Source of the DNA: DASWVC01 sp036401335
GTDB lineage: Bacteria > Verrucomicrobiota > Verrucomicrobiia > Chthoniobacterales > JAFAMB01
Direction of reading: 5' to 3'
DNA length: 7,651 bases
Assembly: GCA_036401335.1 (NCBI GenBank)
Contig: DASWVC010000084.1
Coordinates: 1 to 7,651, forward strand
This document shows, piece after piece, positions 1 through 6,646 of this stretch. The position numbers were made by a program, and so were the translations under genes. A model generated the notes under the pieces. It had not been told where the DNA came from, searched no databases, and saw only the letters and a program-made list of their open reading frames with translations. How positions within the stretch are numbered: the first letter of the stretch is position 1; each line of letters begins with the position of its first letter.

Positions 1-585
1 GTGATTCCAGCCTTCCAGTCCGATTGGCAAATGAATTCCAGAAGTAACCAACCGCGGCCCCCAATCCCATCCGAACGAGCATGGCTCCTTGCGAAGGTGA
101 GACGAACCGCCAACGGGGTCGTTCCATTCCTCGGCATCACCAGGCTTTTGGCGCTTGCGAATGACTCTGAGCGGACTCGCGAACTCCAGTTCGAGAACGT
201 TCCCAAATTGCTTCAGCCCAGCATGAATATCATACCGGTACCCGATGTACATGTTATCGGTTCGAGCGACAAGATCATGGTTGAGCCGGATCTCAGTGAC
301 CGTGTCCAGACCCTCGGCAACAAGCTCGATGTGTTCGCAGTCGGGAATTTGTAGATTGAATTCGATCCGATAGGTCCAGTCTTTTTCTTCGATCCACTGA
401 AGACGTCTCTCGTTGGCACCCCAAAACGGATCCGGTATCAGACCATTCCGAAACAGGTCCATGTGAACGCAGCCGGGCACTTGCGCGGGATACCAAAAGC
501 CGTCATGGAGCAACTTCCATGGAGCAACGAGTGTTTGAAACTGGCGGGACATAAAGGCTTGGGCAGTCCTTCGTGGAAGGGACAT
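1..585 (-). CDS. Beta-mannosidase, glycoside hydrolase family 2 (N-terminal 195 residues, 3' end outside window)
   Basis: The frame is open from an ATG at 585 to the window edge. The translation carries the N-terminal sugar-binding jelly-roll domain of GH2 beta-mannosidases: VPGCVHMDL at residues 36-44, DPFWGANERRLQWIEEKDW at 52-70, EGLDTVTEIRLN at 91-102 and the family signature CSFGWDWGP at 169-177. The family releases terminal beta-linked mannose from manno-oligosaccharides. Full-length members are usually over 800 residues, so the TIM-barrel catalytic domain with its two glutamates is off-window. No signal peptide is seen, so the enzyme is probably cytoplasmic, acting on sugar brought in by the transporter just upstream. 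I prefer the ATG at 585 because AAGGGA at 593-598 lies 7 nt upstream. An in-frame ATG at 552 is the alternative, but its nearest GAAGGA lies 14 nt away. The start is only 4 nt after the permease stop, so translation is probably coupled. Confidence 0.93.
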   Translation of the reverse strand, partial: MSLPRRTAQAFMSRQFQTLVAPWKLLHDGFWYPAQVPGCVHMDLFRNGLIPDPFWGANERRLQWIEEKDWTYRIEFNLQIPDCEHIELVAEGLDTVTEIRLNHDLVARTDNMYIGYRYDIHAGLKQFGNVLELEFASPLRVIRKRQKPGDAEEWNDPVGGSSHLRKEPCSFGWDWGPRLVTSGIHLPIGLEGWNH

Positions 586-589
586 CGAC

Positions 590-1432
590 TCATCCCTTAA
601 CCGCCCCCGCGCTGAGGCCGCTGACGAATTGTTTTTGGAACAGGAGAAAAACCGCCACCACGGGCACTGTCATCAGGAAGGCAGCGGCCATCGTGCTTCC
701 CCAGTCCACGGTGAACATGGTTGCAAATTCGGATAGCCCGATCGGCAAGGTTTTGGAGCTATCGGTGTTCGTCAACACGGATGCGAGAACGAACTCGTTC
801 CAAGACATCAGGAACGCGAACAACGCGATCGATATGATGCCTGGCAGGGCCACTGGCAGAACGACCTTCCTCAGCGCCTGCATGCGGGTGCAGCCGTCAA
901 TGATAGCGGCCTCGTCCAGCTCAACGGGTATGGTAGAGAAATAGCTCGCCGACATCCAGGTGACCAGCGGCAGCGCGGTCGTCAAATGGGCCAGGGCGAT
1001 CCCTATCTTGGTGTCTAGCAAGCCGACAGCGTCGAAGATCTGGAAAAATGGGACAATCAGCGCGATCAAGGGAATAAGCTGGCCTAACAACATAAACAGC
1101 GACAGCGCCCGATTGCCGCGAAACTTGAACCGCGAGAAGCCGTATCCGGCCATGGTGCCGAGCACCAAGGCGGTGAAGGTCATGAGGGTCGCGATGATGA
1201 CACTGTTAAGCGCATAACGACCAATCCCGCTGTTGAAGAGCACTTTGTGGAAATTTGACAATGTGGGCGCTCGCGGCAGCCAGCGCGGCGGCACTTGAAA
1301 TATCTCAACGTTCGGTTTGAAGGCTGTGCCGATCATGAGTGCGACAGGAGCTAGCGCAAAAAATAGCAGTGCGATCAGGACCACATAGGCGATAACTATC
1401 GATAGGGTACGAGCGTTGCTTTTTTGCACCAA
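590..1432 (-). CDS. CUT1-family carbohydrate ABC transporter permease, MalG-type
   Basis: This is an inner-membrane permease subunit (280 aa) that pairs with the MalF-type permease encoded just upstream to form the sugar channel. About six hydrophobic segments are visible, near residues 10-35, 72-97, 108-133, 142-163, 195-218 and 247-266. The EAA loop that docks on the ATPase is clear at 171-198 (ELDEAAIIDGC, then a downstream LPVALPG). The C-terminus FVSGLSAGAVKG at 269-280 is characteristic of the MalG group. Length is normal for the family. There is no in-frame ATG at the start: the choice is TTG at 1432 or GTG at 1429, and AAGGGGG at 1441-1447 lies 8 nt before the TTG. The upstream permease stop is only 3 nt away and in the same frame. 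The family assignment is firm. The substrate is inferred from the neighbouring beta-mannosidase. Confidence 0.95.
   Translation of the reverse strand: MVQKSNARTLSIVIAYVVLIALLFFALAPVALMIGTAFKPNVEIFQVPPRWLPRAPTLSNFHKVLFNSGIGRYALNSVIIATLMTFTALVLGTMAGYGFSRFKFRGNRALSLFMLLGQLIPLIALIVPFFQIFDAVGLLDTKIGIALAHLTTALPLVTWMSASYFSTIPVELDEAAIIDGCTRMQALRKVVLPVALPGIISIALFAFLMSWNEFVLASVLTNTDSSKTLPIGLSEFATMFTVDWGSTMAAAFLMTVPVVAVFLLFQKQFVSGLSAGAVKG
593..598 (-). promoter_or_regulatory. Ribosome binding site deciding the beta-mannosidase start
   Basis: AAGGGA on the minus strand lies within the last codons of the upstream permease gene, 7 nt before the ATG at 585. The permease TGA (592-590) falls between this site and the ATG, a typical arrangement for translational coupling. 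It favours 585 over the in-frame ATG at 552. Confidence 0.6.
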
Positions 1433-1435
1433 AAC

Positions 1436-2335
1436 TCATGCCCCCTTGGTGACGCGCAGCACGTAAATCCCTGCGAAAACCAGACTGACTGCCAGCAGCA
1501 GACAGGACGCCGCTGAGGCTGCCGATAGATTGAAGTCACGGAAAGCCGAATAAATATAGATCGGCATGGTTGAGGTCGCGCCAGCCGGGCCGCCTTGGGT
1601 GAGAATCCAGATCGCGATGAGCGAGTTGAGCGCCCAGACAACCAGGATCAACGTGATGATGAACATCACATTTCGCAGGGCCGGCAGAATGATGTGAACC
1701 GCTTCACTGAACCAGCCCGCTCCGTCCACGCGCGCCGCATCCAGGACACTACCGTCGATTGATTGGAGCCCCGCCGAAACCATGAGCATGACGAAAGGAA
1801 AAGTCCCCCATACCTGCAGGACGGCTGCTGCACCCAGGGCCAGCGCCGGATCGGACAACCAATTGAGCGGCCGTTTGATTATCCCTAAGCTTTGCAGTAC
1901 GTGGTTCAACATCCCGAATTCGCTGCTGTAAAACCATTTCCAGACGATTGCCGCCGCGACATGGGGCACGATCCAGGGCAGGATGAGCAAAGATCGCAAA
2001 AGCCCGCGCAAGCCGATGCCACGGACTTCCAATGCGAACGCTCCTATAACTCCTAAGACAAGCGCCCCAGTGCTGCTTATGATTACCCAGAGAAAAGTGT
2101 TCCATAAGTAGAGCTCCATCTGTGGCAGGCGAAAGAGTGCGGCGAAATTATCCAACCCGACGAAAGCCGTACCCTTGGCGGTATCGCCAAACAAACTTGC
2201 ACTGACGACCGAGTAGGTCGGGTACACCGTCAGGAGAACCGCGACGGTCACGCCGGGTAAAACGAACGGCATCCACGCGAATTGCTCTCGCAGCCGTATT
2301 CGCTTCAACGCTGCCTTGGGTCTCGCCTGCTCCAT
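1436..2335 (-). CDS. CUT1-family carbohydrate ABC transporter permease, MalF-type
   Basis: This is an inner-membrane permease subunit (299 aa) and the first of the two channel proteins. A basic cytoplasmic N-terminus (residues 1-18) precedes about six membrane segments near 22-44, 78-103, 112-133, 165-189, 219-245 and 272-294. The EAA loop is at 198-220 (LDAARVDGAGWFSEAV, then IILPAL) and should contact the ATPase. The stretch WILTQGGPAGATSTMPIYIY at 243-262 is typical of MalF-type subunits. The length fits the short-form members of the family, which lack the large periplasmic loop of E. coli MalF. The start ATG at 2335 is 27 nt after the binding-protein stop and has only a weak GGG-type ribosome site, so translation may depend on the upstream gene. 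The specificity is not readable from the sequence itself. Confidence 0.95.
   Translation of the reverse strand: MEQARPKAALKRIRLREQFAWMPFVLPGVTVAVLLTVYPTYSVVSASLFGDTAKGTAFVGLDNFAALFRLPQMELYLWNTFLWVIISSTGALVLGVIGAFALEVRGIGLRGLLRSLLILPWIVPHVAAAIVWKWFYSSEFGMLNHVLQSLGIIKRPLNWLSDPALALGAAAVLQVWGTFPFVMLMVSAGLQSIDGSVLDAARVDGAGWFSEAVHIILPALRNVMFIITLILVVWALNSLIAIWILTQGGPAGATSTMPIYIYSAFRDFNLSAASAASCLLLAVSLVFAGIYVLRVTKGA
1441..1447 (-). promoter_or_regulatory. Ribosome binding site for the MalG-type permease
   Basis: AAGGGGG on the minus strand sits inside the 3' end of the MalF-type gene. It lies 8 nt from the TTG at 1432 and 11 nt from the GTG at 1429, so it supports the TTG slightly better. An ATG at 1439 is only 1 nt away and is in the wrong frame. 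Confidence 0.5.
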
Positions 2336-2362
2336 CGCCCGATCAACTGGTCTTCGGGGAAA

Positions 2363-3568
2363 TCACAAACTGCCGTTCATCTGCGCGTTGGCATCCGCCA
2401 TGGCTTGGGCGGAAGTCTTTTTCCCGAGAACGGCTGCTTGGATGTTGTCGAACAGAATCCGTTCGAGCTCGTTCCATTTCGGATGATTTGGCATGTTCTC
2501 GACGCGCCCGAGCTGGACGATGAAAGGCTGCAAATAGGGGCTGCTAAACTGCTCGTATTTCAGTGCGGTGTAGCTGGGAGGAAAGGTGGCTGTAAGGCGT
2601 GCCTGGTTTTTGGGCTGCCCGACGAAAGCAACGAACTGCTCAGCCGCCTTCTGCTTGGACGAATGCGCGGGAACGATCAATGAGAAGCCGTCAACGGTCG
2701 TAACGCCCATCCCGTTCAAGCCGGGCAGAACTCCGGTGCCAACCTTAATGCCGGCTTCCAGGATCGGCTGCACGTCAAAAGGGCCGGAATAATACATGGC
2801 GATTCGCCGGTTCAGGAACAACTCGCGCAGCCCGGTATTGTCCACCTCAAGCGATGACATTGGCGCGACGCCCGTTTTAAACAGGTTAGCCATGGCGTCC
2901 AACGCGCCGATTGCCTCCGGTGTGTCTAGAGTAAAGCGGGTCTGATCCTGGTTAAACAGTTTCCCGCCGTGGTCATACAACAGCGGCAAATATCGCTCAA
3001 CTCCGTTGTTAACATTGCCGAGCGGCCAGGCGATGCCGTACTGCGTGGTCGTGCCGTCCTTGGTCACGGTCAACTTCTTGCAGTATTCTACCAGCTGCGC
3101 CCAGGTTTGCGGCGGACGTTCAGGATCCAGGCCGGCGGCAGCGAATAGATCCTTGTTATAATACAGTCCCGCACCGTCGTGCCGGAAGGGAACACTGTAA
3201 TAGCGGCCCTCATATTCGCCGGTCGCTAGCGCCGAGGGAACGAAGTCATCCTTTCCGAGTTCGGTCACAACGCCGGTGAGATCCGCCAGCAGGCCCTTAC
3301 GGGCGTACCTCAGCGTACGCGATTCAAGTTCGGTGATTACATCGGGAGCGTTGCGGGATTGGAGACCGACCAAGATCTTCTGTGCCATCGTATCCCATGT
3401 TGTGATCACGATTTCGACCTTTTCGCCAGGATTGGCGGTTTCATAATCGGCTACGATGGCGCGAGCTGGTTTCTCGTCCCAGTTGGGCAACCACCACGCG
3501 ATGGTTTCCGCTTGCGTAGATGTCGCGCCGAGCAGAACTGCGGCGCCAAATGTTAACAGCCGTTTCAT
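2363..3568 (-). CDS. Periplasmic sugar-binding protein of a CUT1 ABC transporter (SBP family 1)
   Basis: This is a 401-aa extracellular solute-binding protein that would capture a sugar in the periplasm and deliver it to the two permeases encoded downstream. A Sec signal peptide is clear: KR at residues 2-3, a hydrophobic core at 4-15, and probable cleavage after TQA at 18-20. There is no lipobox cysteine, which fits a soluble periplasmic protein in a Gram-negative cell. Family features include NAPDVITE at 73-80, LYYNKDLFAAAGLDPE at 135-150, MYYSGPFDV at 258-266 and KAAEQFVAFVG at 307-317. I chose the ATG at 3568 because it has a strong AGAGGA site at 3573-3578 and places the signal peptide exactly at the N-terminus. 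The frame stays open upstream to 3625, but that would add 19 charged residues before the signal. Many aromatic residues suit a sugar ligand. A beta-mannoside is inferred from the operon. Confidence 0.95.
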   Translation of the reverse strand: MKRLLTFGAAVLLGATSTQAETIAWWLPNWDEKPARAIVADYETANPGEKVEIVITTWDTMAQKILVGLQSRNAPDVITELESRTLRYARKGLLADLTGVVTELGKDDFVPSALATGEYEGRYYSVPFRHDGAGLYYNKDLFAAAGLDPERPPQTWAQLVEYCKKLTVTKDGTTTQYGIAWPLGNVNNGVERYLPLLYDHGGKLFNQDQTRFTLDTPEAIGALDAMANLFKTGVAPMSSLEVDNTGLRELFLNRRIAMYYSGPFDVQPILEAGIKVGTGVLPGLNGMGVTTVDGFSLIVPAHSSKQKAAEQFVAFVGQPKNQARLTATFPPSYTALKYEQFSSPYLQPFIVQLGRVENMPNHPKWNELERILFDNIQAAVLGKKTSAQAMADANAQMNGSL

Positions 3569-3572
3569 AGTT

Positions 3573-3578
3573 TCCTCT
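3573..3578 (-). promoter_or_regulatory. Ribosome binding site fixing the binding-protein start
   Basis: AGAGGA on the minus strand lies 4 nt before the ATG at 3568. It is the strongest ribosome site in the window and rules against the longer frame beginning at 3625. Confidence 0.75.
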
Positions 3579-3692
3579 GTTCGCTCCCTGCCGAAAGCGT
3601 CCCTGTTCTTGAGACAGTTCCGCACGCAATAAACCGCAAATCGTTCCGCATGATTGAGCCGGAAAGTCGGGTTTGCGTACTCTGCTGGGGGG

Positions 3693-3702
3693 TAAACGTT
3701 TA
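3693..3702. promoter_or_regulatory. Perfect CG-centred palindrome, candidate LacI-family operator
   Basis: TAAACGTTTA is a perfect 10-bp palindrome with a central CG, the hallmark of operators bound by LacI/GalR-family regulators such as PurR and CcpA-type proteins. It lies 4 bp downstream of the proposed -10 element and overlaps the expected transcription start, which is where a repressor would block the sugar operon. Symmetry does not extend to the flanking bases (G at 3692, A at 3703). No regulator gene is in the window, so the assignment rests on sequence form and position only. Confidence 0.45.
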
Positions 3703-3706
3703 AAGA

Positions 3707-3734
3707 GGAATATTCTTTTATATCTAGGAGTCAA
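3707..3734 (-). promoter_or_regulatory. Candidate sigma-70-type promoter for the sugar operon
   Basis: On the minus strand TTGACT at 3734-3729 matches five of six -35 consensus bases. After a 16-bp AT-rich spacer comes TATTCC at 3712-3707, a weak -10 element. Transcription would start near 3700, upstream of the binding-protein gene. The -35 match is good but the -10 is poor, so the exact -10 could be a neighbouring AT-rich hexamer. Confidence 0.4.
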
Positions 3735-3862
3735 TTAACGAATGATGAGATCCCAATAAGGATGCGCCCCGTGCCTGTACACAACTTTTGACAACATCTC
3801 CGGCGCCGTTCATCCGGTATCAACCAACAACGATTTCGCGGATTAAATAGAGTTCTGCGGTC

Positions 3863-6625
3863 TCAATCCGACCCGCCCTTCAGCGACAGGCCGGGCGGCA
3901 GCGATTCGCCGAAGAGGCTGGCGCGGTCGGCGCCGGCCGTCGGCACGAACGTGCGGAGCCGTGTCAGCCGCGAAGGGGCAACCCCGGATCGCTCCAGTTT
4001 GGAAGCGATTTTCTCACGCAAACCTTTGGGCACGTCAATGGCCGGATCATTCACGATCCGGGCGGCACGAAGGAAAAGTGTTTGCATTTCAAGCAACTCG
4101 GTTTGGCTCCAATCCAGGTCGTCGAAGGCCTCAAACGCCTGTTGCACGCGGACCGGCGGCACGACGGCGTCGGCTTCCGCGTAGAGCGGAGCCCGGTTCA
4201 AAAGGGTGCCGAGCGCGGTCAGGTATGGTGCACCGTACTGTTTGGCGGCTGCGAGTTCACGGGCAGTCTGCAGGAAACGATCGACCAGGGCTTCTTTCGT
4301 ACCCACGTCGATTCTTTCGAGTGCACCGGCAAGCCGCACCAGTTCGGCGGGAACGTTTTTCTGCGTGTGCAGCCTGGGCAACTCCGGGACGAGGATCGCT
4401 TCCTGCCGTTCGCGGCTGAGGCCGCCGGCCACCCGGCGCCAAAGGATGTAAAGCTGAAGCTGGACGCGTTTACCTCTGTAAGCGAGTCCGTCCTCATGGA
4501 TGCGCCAGAGCTCGTCGATCCTGGCATCGTCTCCTTCCACTCCAAACCCTGGGCGAAGCAAAAAACCGGCCAGGATCAGCCAGGTTTCTTCGTGCTCTAC
4601 GGAAATCCGGCGGTGCGAAAGGCAGGTAAACAGCGTGCTCCAGAGCGAGCGAATGAGCACGCTGTTCCAATCGGCCCGGGGAAGGCGCAGGATTTGCTCG
4701 AGGCTCTTGTAAAGGGTTGCGGCGCTGAGCTTGTCGTGCCGGTCGAGCGGCCGGGAAAACACGGCGGCAAGGCGGGCCCGGGCGGCCTCGAACCAGGCGT
4801 TGTCGACGCCAGGGTCGGGGTGACCGGCGCCTTCGTCGAAGCGGCTGGCACCGCCCGGTTCGTGGGGCCGCAGGTTGAACTCAAGCGGCCACGACGCCCG
4901 CACGTTCGGTGCGGCGCTGATGCATGCGACCTGCAGCAAACCGAGTTCGTTCATTCGGGCCGTAAGGTACACCGGCAACCGGTCATCGGCCGCGCCGGAG
5001 AACCTGGCGGTGGTCTGCAACGGCGGAAGCGGGTGAAAATCGCGGTCGTTCCACGTGACCAGGGATCCGGCACGATCCTGATGACGGGTCGAATGGTACG
5101 GCTGGAACCGGACCGGACGGTTGAGACGGAGCTCAAGGCCAGGTTCAGCAACCCGGAACTCCTCCTCGGACGGCGCGTTGCGGGGCAGGATGCAGACCAG
5201 GGTGGGTGCGGCAGCCCTCCCCTCAGCCGCGGCTCGTTGGTGGACCTCCAGGTAAATGGCGCGCGCCGCACCCGCTTCGATCCGCTGGGCGCGGCGGTGA
5301 ACGATGCCGCCAAACCGGGCGGCGCCCCGGGCCACCGCCAGACCCGGCTCCGGATTCTCCAGAATTTGCGGAGCCATCCCTTCCTGCCATCGGCCAATCT
5401 GCTGCTGAAGGCGTTGGCGCAACGCTGCCGGATGAAGTGATCCACCGTTGAAGAGCACCGCGTCCACCCGCGGCCGGCCCCGGAGAAAATCCGCGAGGTA
5501 ACGCGTAATTGCACTGTCTGCGGCGTAAGGAAGCGCCCACTCCCGCAGTCCCCCTTGCGTTCGTGCCGGCTGCGCATCCGTCGCGCACTCGGGAAAGAAT
5601 CCGTCCAACACGATTGACTCGATTTCTTTTCGCTCGACCTGGCCGGCCAGGGTTCCGCCCAAAAGGCTCGACCCGCGTCCGGCAATCGAGACCGGGAAGA
5701 CTTGGCCGGAGGCGTCGGACAGGCAGCGCTCCTTCAAGTCCCGGCAACGCGCCACAAGCGAGTTCCATTGCGACCCGGAAAGCGCCTCAACGGCCAGTCG
5801 CGGCGCAACGTGATGGGCGAGCGCCAGGTCGATGTTATCGCCTCCCAGCAGCAAGTGGTCGCTGACCGCAACCCGCTTGATGTGCGGCCCAGCGCTTCCC
5901 GGGTTGACTTCGAAGAGGCTGAAATCGGAGGTGCCGCCGCCGATGTCAACCACGAGCACATGCGGAGAGCCGGTGCCGCGCGAAATCAGCTCTTCGGGAC
6001 GGGGATGGTTTCCCAGCCAATAATAAAACGCCGCCTGCGGTTCCTCCAACAGACGGACGTTTTCGGGAAAGCCGGCGTCGCGGGCGGCTTCCAGGGTGAG
6101 CCGCTGGGCCACCGCGTCGAAAGAAGCTGGCACGGTGACCGTGATGGCCTGCTGGTCGAACCGCAGGTCCGGTCCTTTGCCGCTGAACTTGCCGTCCCAA
6201 CCTGCGCGCAGGCATCGCAGCAGAAGCGCGGATGCCTGGATCGGGGAAATGCGCTGGTCCACGGGAATTTCATCCGACCGCCACGGCAGGAAGGGCGCGG
6301 TACGGTCGACGGCATGGTGGCAAAGCCACGACTTGGCCGAGTGCGCCACTCGCCCCGGGGTCTCAGCCGCTTGTTTTCTGGCGAACCGGCCGGGCAGCCA
6401 CCCGCCGGGGCTCGCTCCTTTTCCCTGCACCAGCGCTGCTTCGTGAGTCGTCGGGAGGTAAAGGAAGGAAGGCAGGGTTTGCGCTTCGGAAACCCCCGTG
6501 AGGCTTTCCCACTGCGGGATGAGGAAGACCTCGTCAGACGGGGCAGCACCATCCAGCGCCTCGAAAGCCATCGCGCAGTTGGTTGTGCCGAGGTCAATGC
6601 CGATGCTGAAGCTGGCGCCGTTCAT
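3863..6625 (-). CDS. Large Hsp70-family protein with C-terminal DUF3731-like helical extension
   Basis: This is a 920-aa non-canonical Hsp70. The ATPase domain is intact in its motifs: phosphate-1 GIDLGTTNC at residues 9-17, TVPASFD at 164-170, LLEEPQAAFYYWLG at 192-205, phosphate-2 VDIGGGTSDFSLFEV at 226-240, LLGGDNIDLAL at 259-269, adenosine motif VLFNGG at 390-395 and AVARGAARFGG at 430-440. A divergent beta-rich part (about 445-587) replaces the DnaK substrate-binding beta-domain, ending in NELGLLQVACIS at 559-570. Instead of the DnaK lid there is a helical region at about 610-895, matching in size and position the DUF3731 region known from large Hsp70-like proteins; that match is from memory. 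DnaK is about 640 residues. There is no GGM-type or EEVD tail. The start at 6625 puts the phosphate-1 motif at the N-terminus but has no clear ribosome site. It lies 21 nt after the upstream Hsp70-like stop, so the two are probably co-transcribed. The client is unknown. Confidence 0.9.
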   Translation of the reverse strand: MNGASFSIGIDLGTTNCAMAFEALDGAAPSDEVFLIPQWESLTGVSEAQTLPSFLYLPTTHEAALVQGKGASPGGWLPGRFARKQAAETPGRVAHSAKSWLCHHAVDRTAPFLPWRSDEIPVDQRISPIQASALLLRCLRAGWDGKFSGKGPDLRFDQQAITVTVPASFDAVAQRLTLEAARDAGFPENVRLLEEPQAAFYYWLGNHPRPEELISRGTGSPHVLVVDIGGGTSDFSLFEVNPGSAGPHIKRVAVSDHLLLGGDNIDLALAHHVAPRLAVEALSGSQWNSLVARCRDLKERCLSDASGQVFPVSIAGRGSSLLGGTLAGQVERKEIESIVLDGFFPECATDAQPARTQGGLREWALPYAADSAITRYLADFLRGRPRVDAVLFNGGSLHPAALRQRLQQQIGRWQEGMAPQILENPEPGLAVARGAARFGGIVHRRAQRIEAGAARAIYLEVHQRAAAEGRAAAPTLVCILPRNAPSEEEFRVAEPGLELRLNRPVRFQPYHSTRHQDRAGSLVTWNDRDFHPLPPLQTTARFSGAADDRLPVYLTARMNELGLLQVACISAAPNVRASWPLEFNLRPHEPGGASRFDEGAGHPDPGVDNAWFEAARARLAAVFSRPLDRHDKLSAATLYKSLEQILRLPRADWNSVLIRSLWSTLFTCLSHRRISVEHEETWLILAGFLLRPGFGVEGDDARIDELWRIHEDGLAYRGKRVQLQLYILWRRVAGGLSRERQEAILVPELPRLHTQKNVPAELVRLAGALERIDVGTKEALVDRFLQTARELAAAKQYGAPYLTALGTLLNRAPLYAEADAVVPPVRVQQAFEAFDDLDWSQTELLEMQTLFLRAARIVNDPAIDVPKGLREKIASKLERSGVAPSRLTRLRTFVPTAGADRASLFGESLPPGLSLKGGSD

Positions 6626-6646
6626 CAGGCAGGGTCGACGCGGACG

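Larger units (their letters stand above)
3569..3862. other. Intergenic region between the Hsp70-like block and the sugar operon
   Basis: This 294-bp gap holds no convincing gene on either strand. It is visibly more AT-rich than both flanks around 3690-3760. It contains the candidate promoter and palindrome listed separately. No strong GC hairpin followed by a T-run is seen after the Hsp70-like stop at 3863, so no intrinsic terminator can be named. The AT-rich part also holds a GAATATTC palindrome at 3708-3715. The 5' leader of the sugar operon would be about 130 nt if transcription starts near 3700. Confidence 0.6.

Noticed and set aside
1..354. A plus-strand frame of 117 codons at the left edge.
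   Set aside because: It is antisense to the beta-mannosidase frame, whose translation carries unmistakable GH2 motifs.
573..944. A plus-strand frame of 123 codons opposite the MalG-type permease.
   Set aside because: It is antisense to the conserved EAA-loop region and has no domain features.
3603..3617. A short inverted repeat (CTGT...ACAG) in the leader of the sugar operon, considered as a terminator or attenuator.
   Set aside because: The stem is only 4-5 bp, AT-containing and not followed by a T-run.
3569..3625. An N-terminal extension of the binding protein to 3625.
   Set aside because: It would place 19 charged residues ahead of a textbook signal peptide, and the strong ribosome site at 3573-3578 points to the ATG at 3568.
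3617..3650. An 8-bp direct repeat GTTCCGCA at 3617-3624 and 3643-3650.
   Set aside because: Two short copies 26 bp apart in a 294-bp gap can arise by chance, and no regulator site of this form is known to me.
3708..3718. A GAATATTC palindrome within the AT-rich promoter region.
   Set aside because: It is short, overlaps the proposed -10 region, and AT-only symmetry is common in promoters.
4082..5440. A 452-codon open frame on the plus strand inside the large Hsp70-like gene.
   Set aside because: It is fully antisense to a gene with strong family motifs, has no recognisable domain, and is explained by the high GC of the coding strand.
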